The notes below the pieces were generated by a model. The model searched no databases. It was not told the origin of the DNA and worked only from the letters and a program-made list of their open reading frames with translations. 64,000 nucleotides of DNA from the NCBI GenBank assembly GCA_001632435.1, contig KV424027.1:1-64000 (forward strand), in the 5' to 3' direction. Made by a program: the position numbers and the translations under genes. Origin of the DNA: Calocera cornea HHB12733 (taxonomy: Eukaryota > Basidiomycota > Dacrymycetes > Dacrymycetales > Dacrymycetaceae). Below, in pieces: positions 60,619-64,000 of the stretch. Positions within the stretch are counted from its first letter, which is position 1. Each line of letters begins with the position of its first letter.

Positions 60619-60901
60619 ATTTGTTGAAGATAAGCGCTGGATCGAAGCGCGGGGAGTGAGTGGATGGTGATGAGAATGCGGGGTAGATTTTATCGCAGAA
60701 AGGAAGGCATGTGATTCCGAGTCAGGGTCACATGCCGACACTCAGGGTCCAATAGCCGAACCGACGGAGCCGAATCGAGATAGCCGGAGACGCCCGTTCT
60801 TCAGCAGCGATGCCGGGGCCGGGAGAGGTGCACGGTCTATTACACTAACTATGACAACAAGTAGCTCGCTATGCGCATACAATACCAGCAGTAAAAGTAG
60901 C

Positions 60902-62522
60902 TCAGCGGGTGTAGACAAAGAAGATGTTCTCCCTGTCGGTGAGATCCATGAACGCGGCCTTCTCACGCTCCCTCTCCACGTCCTCCTCCGTCCAGCCCTT
61001 CTCCGCGATCATCTTGTCCAGCGCCGCCTTCTTCTCCCGGTTCCACCGCATGTTCACGTACGCCATCACCACGCAGCAGCACATCATCACGGCGGTAAGC
61101 ACGACGATCGCTGCCTTGCCGGGGATATAGCCGGGCGCATCCTTGGGCAGGAAGATGTACGTGCCGACGACGGAGCCAACGCCGAAAGTGAAGAGCGTCA
61201 TCGAGTTGACGGTGACCTTCTTGGTATGACCGCCGGTATTGCTCGCGTTCCACGCGTAACAGAGGGGGAAACCAGGTGAAGACAGGTTCTGGATGAGCTG
61301 CGCGAACTGAAGCACGCCGCGTTTACCAGAGTACTGCATGGTCGTCATGATGATCATGCCGACCAAAGTGGGGATGGTGAAGATCAGGACAAGGGTCATG
61401 CGGTCATTGATGCGGTCGGAGAGCCATCCCACTGCGACGACGGCGAATCCGCCGATAGCCGTCCGTGGCATGTCCAGCAGGAGGGACTCGCGAGACGTCC
61501 AGCCGAAACTCTTGGTAATGATGTTGCTGAACGCCGAGTTGCCGCCGTTGGGAACGCCCACGCACATGATGATGATGAACATGATCCATGTGCGGATGTC
61601 CTTGAACGTCTCGATGATCTGGTACTTCTTGATGTGCTTGTTGTGGGTGCCGCCCTGGTCGAGCCGGACGCGCTCGAGCGCGGCGATGCGCTCCTCCTTG
61701 GTGAGGAACTTGGCAGTGACGGGTGAGTCGGGGAGGGCGAGCACCACCCAGATGCCGCAAGAGATGGCGAGCGCGCCGAGCACAATGTACAGCAGCTTCC
61801 ACTGGGCGATGCCGCCCTCGTAGAAGGTGATGCCGTACGCGACGCCGCCTCCCACCACGGACGTCGAAAGATTGCCAGCGTAGAACCAGCCAATGCGGCT
61901 GGCGCGCTCGTTCTGCTTGTACCACATCGAGACGATGAGGATGAGGGTTGGCGATACGCATGCCTCGAGGCAGCCCAGGAAGAAACGCAGCGCGTAGAAG
62001 CCGGAGAAGTTGTAGCACACGGCGTGCAGCATCACGACACCGCCCCAGATGATGATGTGCGTGCCGAGGTACTTGGCGAGAGGGAACTTCTGCCCGAGAT
62101 ACTGCGTCGGAAACATCCAGACGAGGAAACCCATGTAGAACGCTTGGGCGACGTCGTTGTACCAGATACCGGTGACAGGGAATCCCATGATACTCGCGTA
62201 GGAAAGAATGTTCTTGTCGAGGAACTGGGTGAAGTAGACAAAGATGAGAATGGGCATGATGTGCCAGTCCTACATATGCGATGAGTCATCGTGAGGTAAA
62301 CGCTAGAAGAGACCTCACAATCTTTCTCCGGAGACGGAGCATGTACTTCTCATCAAAGACATGGGCATGGGTGCCAGCGAGCTTCAGGGCATCGTCACCG
62401 TCAGTAAGGTCCGACTCGCTGCCTTCCTCAACGACCGGCATAACAGTGGCGCCAGCTTCGGCATCGAGCGTCTTCTTCTCGTCCTCAAGAGACACGATCG
62501 GGGAAGGGGGGACGGCGGACAT
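60902..62522 (-). CDS. ACS-family MFS transporter, copy 3
   Basis: Two exons: 62522-62319 and 62269-60902; 523 residues. The only intron is the first one, after RLRRKI, in the same place as in copies 1 and 2. The second exon is 1368 bases, the same coding length as the corresponding parts of copies 1 and 2. Landmarks: DWHIMPILIFVYFTQFLDKNIL, SMWYKQNERASRIGWFYAG, ALERVRLDQGGTHNKHIKKYQ, FFVYTR. It resembles copy 2 more than copy 1 (for example LPDSPVTAKFLT and MMCCCV in the last TM). Expected in the plasma membrane; substrate unknown. Confidence 0.93.
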
Positions 62523-64000
62523 TTTGGAAGAAGCAGGGCCGAAGCTTCAGGAACGCAATAGGCCAATGCGCGTGCTAGTCCAGGCACCTCCTCCTCGAGG
62601 TTATATAGGTTGTCCATACGCGTTGCCAAGCGAGAGAGACCGCCATCTATATTCCTGCAGGATTCCGTACGGCAGGAGAAGCAGTCTATCACATATAGGC
62701 TTATCGTTATGGCAGAGTGGCTGAAAGGAACAATGAGCTCCATATGGAGTCGGAATTCAATTGCGAACGACGCATCCGTGGTGAAGGTTGACGGAGAGAA
62801 GGAAGCGCCCTGAGGGCCCGCCGATACGCGCTTCGGTTGGATTCTGGTGGCTGTGCACGTGGTCACGTCGAATGTCTCATGGAGTTTGCTTGGCCTCCTT
62901 GGCAACCCGTCGCTATCATGCCTCTCCAGCGACGCCCCGCGGACGCTTGTCCGAAGATTAATGTGCTTCCAATTCAGTTCGGAGTTACGCTGGACATGAT
63001 CGGGAAGTATGATCCACTCAATAGGAGGTGTGCCCCGTTCCGTGCCCAATTTCGCAGCAGAAGCGACCTCACATTTACTCCCCGCACGATAACATTCTTG
63101 CCAAGCCACAGCACCACTCAGGCCGTTGGACGCCCATTCGGATCGCGTGTCCCGGAATTGTACAGCGAGAATTGTTGGAGTTTCCCTGTTGGGATATGCG
63201 GGCGCTTGGCAGCGTCAGCCAAGCGCAGCAACGGCGGTTTAGAGCCCAAAACGAAGTCATTGCTGTCAACTTTTGCCGGTCCGCGATAAGGCTTTTGCTC
63301 CCTTTCGGTCCAGCACTGGCACTGGGTGCGAACCTCCGACGCCAAAGTCGGCCCGTCGTGCCAAAGTCGTGCCGCTGCTGAGAAATACGCTGCAGGGGTC
63401 ACCGAGTCGGCCGGTCGCTCCAAGCCTCTGAGGAGCATCCCCTCCTTTCAGCTGACGCGCATTGTTAGTCGCAGCTGGCCGGCCAAACAGCGCGAGCCTG
63501 TGAAGGCTTGTCTGCCATTAGTCGTCAGACTGACGCATATTATTCCCACTTCGGACATATTGCAGCATCCTGAGAGCCGCCAGATCACCAGGTACGTCCC
63601 TTCTCCAAGCGACCGAGCCGGGATGCCCCGCGCTCCCAACATGCCCTCCGCAAGGAAAACCGGTTGCGGTCCGTCGGCGATCGGCAACCCCCAGCGTGGT
63701 GATACTGTGCCTATCAGTTTTGATCGGTGGGACATCGGCAGGGGCGCGTGCGGGAAGATGGGCGCGTAGGCTTGGCGAGAAGAGAGTCCACACGCAACGC
63801 AAGCCCGCGCGCCTTATGAGGGGATGAAGGCCGCGGTGGCGTCCATGATCTCCCGGACGGACTGGCAGTTGACATGAGGAGTCACTTGTGTCCCGATGCC
63901 ATGTTGAAGCGTTCCCTCTCGTGCACTGATGCGCGGGCTGTAGGTGCTGCAACACATTCAGCCGATAGAGTGGACATGACAATACAATTCTTTGACTTGA
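62523..64000. other. Upstream region of ACS transporter 3 to window end
   Basis: No gene recognised in about 1.5 kb. The first ~190 bases are the transporter promoter. A 241-codon minus-strand frame at 62384-63109 overlaps the transporter 5' end and is rejected. Confidence 0.5.
62546..62705 (-). promoter_or_regulatory. ACS transporter 3 promoter: GATAA, TATA box, 5'-UTR 12-mer
   Basis: On the minus strand, GATAA begins at 62705 (183 bases before the ATG), TATATAA begins at 62607 (85 before) and TGCGTTCCTGAA occupies 62557-62546. Same order and similar spacing as in the two paralogues. Confidence 0.65.

Noticed and set aside
60619..60741. Upstream extension of the hydroxylase-type gene
   Set aside because: The extension opens with GTG and has no ATG; ATG at 60618 is the first usable start.
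62384..63109. 241-codon minus-strand reading frame
   Set aside because: It overlaps the first exon and promoter of ACS transporter 3, lacks domains and starts in non-conserved sequence; most likely a chance frame.

Overview
The window is nuclear DNA of a filamentous fungus, most likely a basidiomycete of the Agaricomycotina. The reasons are: genes split by many short introns (about 45-60 bases, mostly GTRNGT...YAG), no operons, a Lac12-type sugar transporter, Sey1, HET-C2/GLTP and Rix7 homologues, a WW-type polytopic membrane protein family and an O-fucosyltransferase-like family that I associate with mushroom-forming fungi. The species cannot be named from sequence alone. Exon boundaries below were read by eye from splice signals, frame and family conservation.

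Layout: 1-4.9 kb is gene-poor and repeat-rich (hairpins, an 11-bp tandem repeat, a duplicated ~107-bp block) and ends in a decayed inverted copy of the amino-acid permease found intact near 21-23 kb. From 5 to 28 kb there is a dense housekeeping block: delta-12 desaturase, sugar transporter, Sey1 ER-fusion GTPase, mitochondrial Met-tRNA synthetase, glycolipid transfer protein, MCM5, an intronless bacterial-type solute-binding protein, an ACT-family permease, a GCNA-like SprT protease and the Rix7 AAA-ATPase. From 30 to 44.5 kb lie the first of three closely related ACS-family transporters, an unknown protein, a long double-RING protein, the WW/transmembrane protein, a voltage-gated proton channel homologue and a DUF3072-like protein. 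From 44.6 to 50.6 kb there are two tandem O-fucosyltransferase-like genes, one carrying a 49-G run in an intron. From 51 to 64 kb come an ER FKBP isomerase, ribosomal protein eL39, a 2-oxoglutarate oxygenase and two more ACS transporters facing each other around a fatty-acid-hydroxylase-type gene.

There is no single multi-gene system that I can demonstrate. The most notable signals are: (i) three ACS transporters that share a promoter layout (GATAA near -185, TATATAA near -90, a common 12-mer near -35 to -46) but differ in intron number (4, 2, 1); (ii) a probable bacterial-origin solute-binding protein lacking a signal peptide; (iii) the inverted permease pseudogene; (iv) a proton-channel homologue; (v) the poly-G intron and a 65-bp tandem duplication of the stop region in the same glycosyltransferase gene; and (vi) a small MITE-like element.
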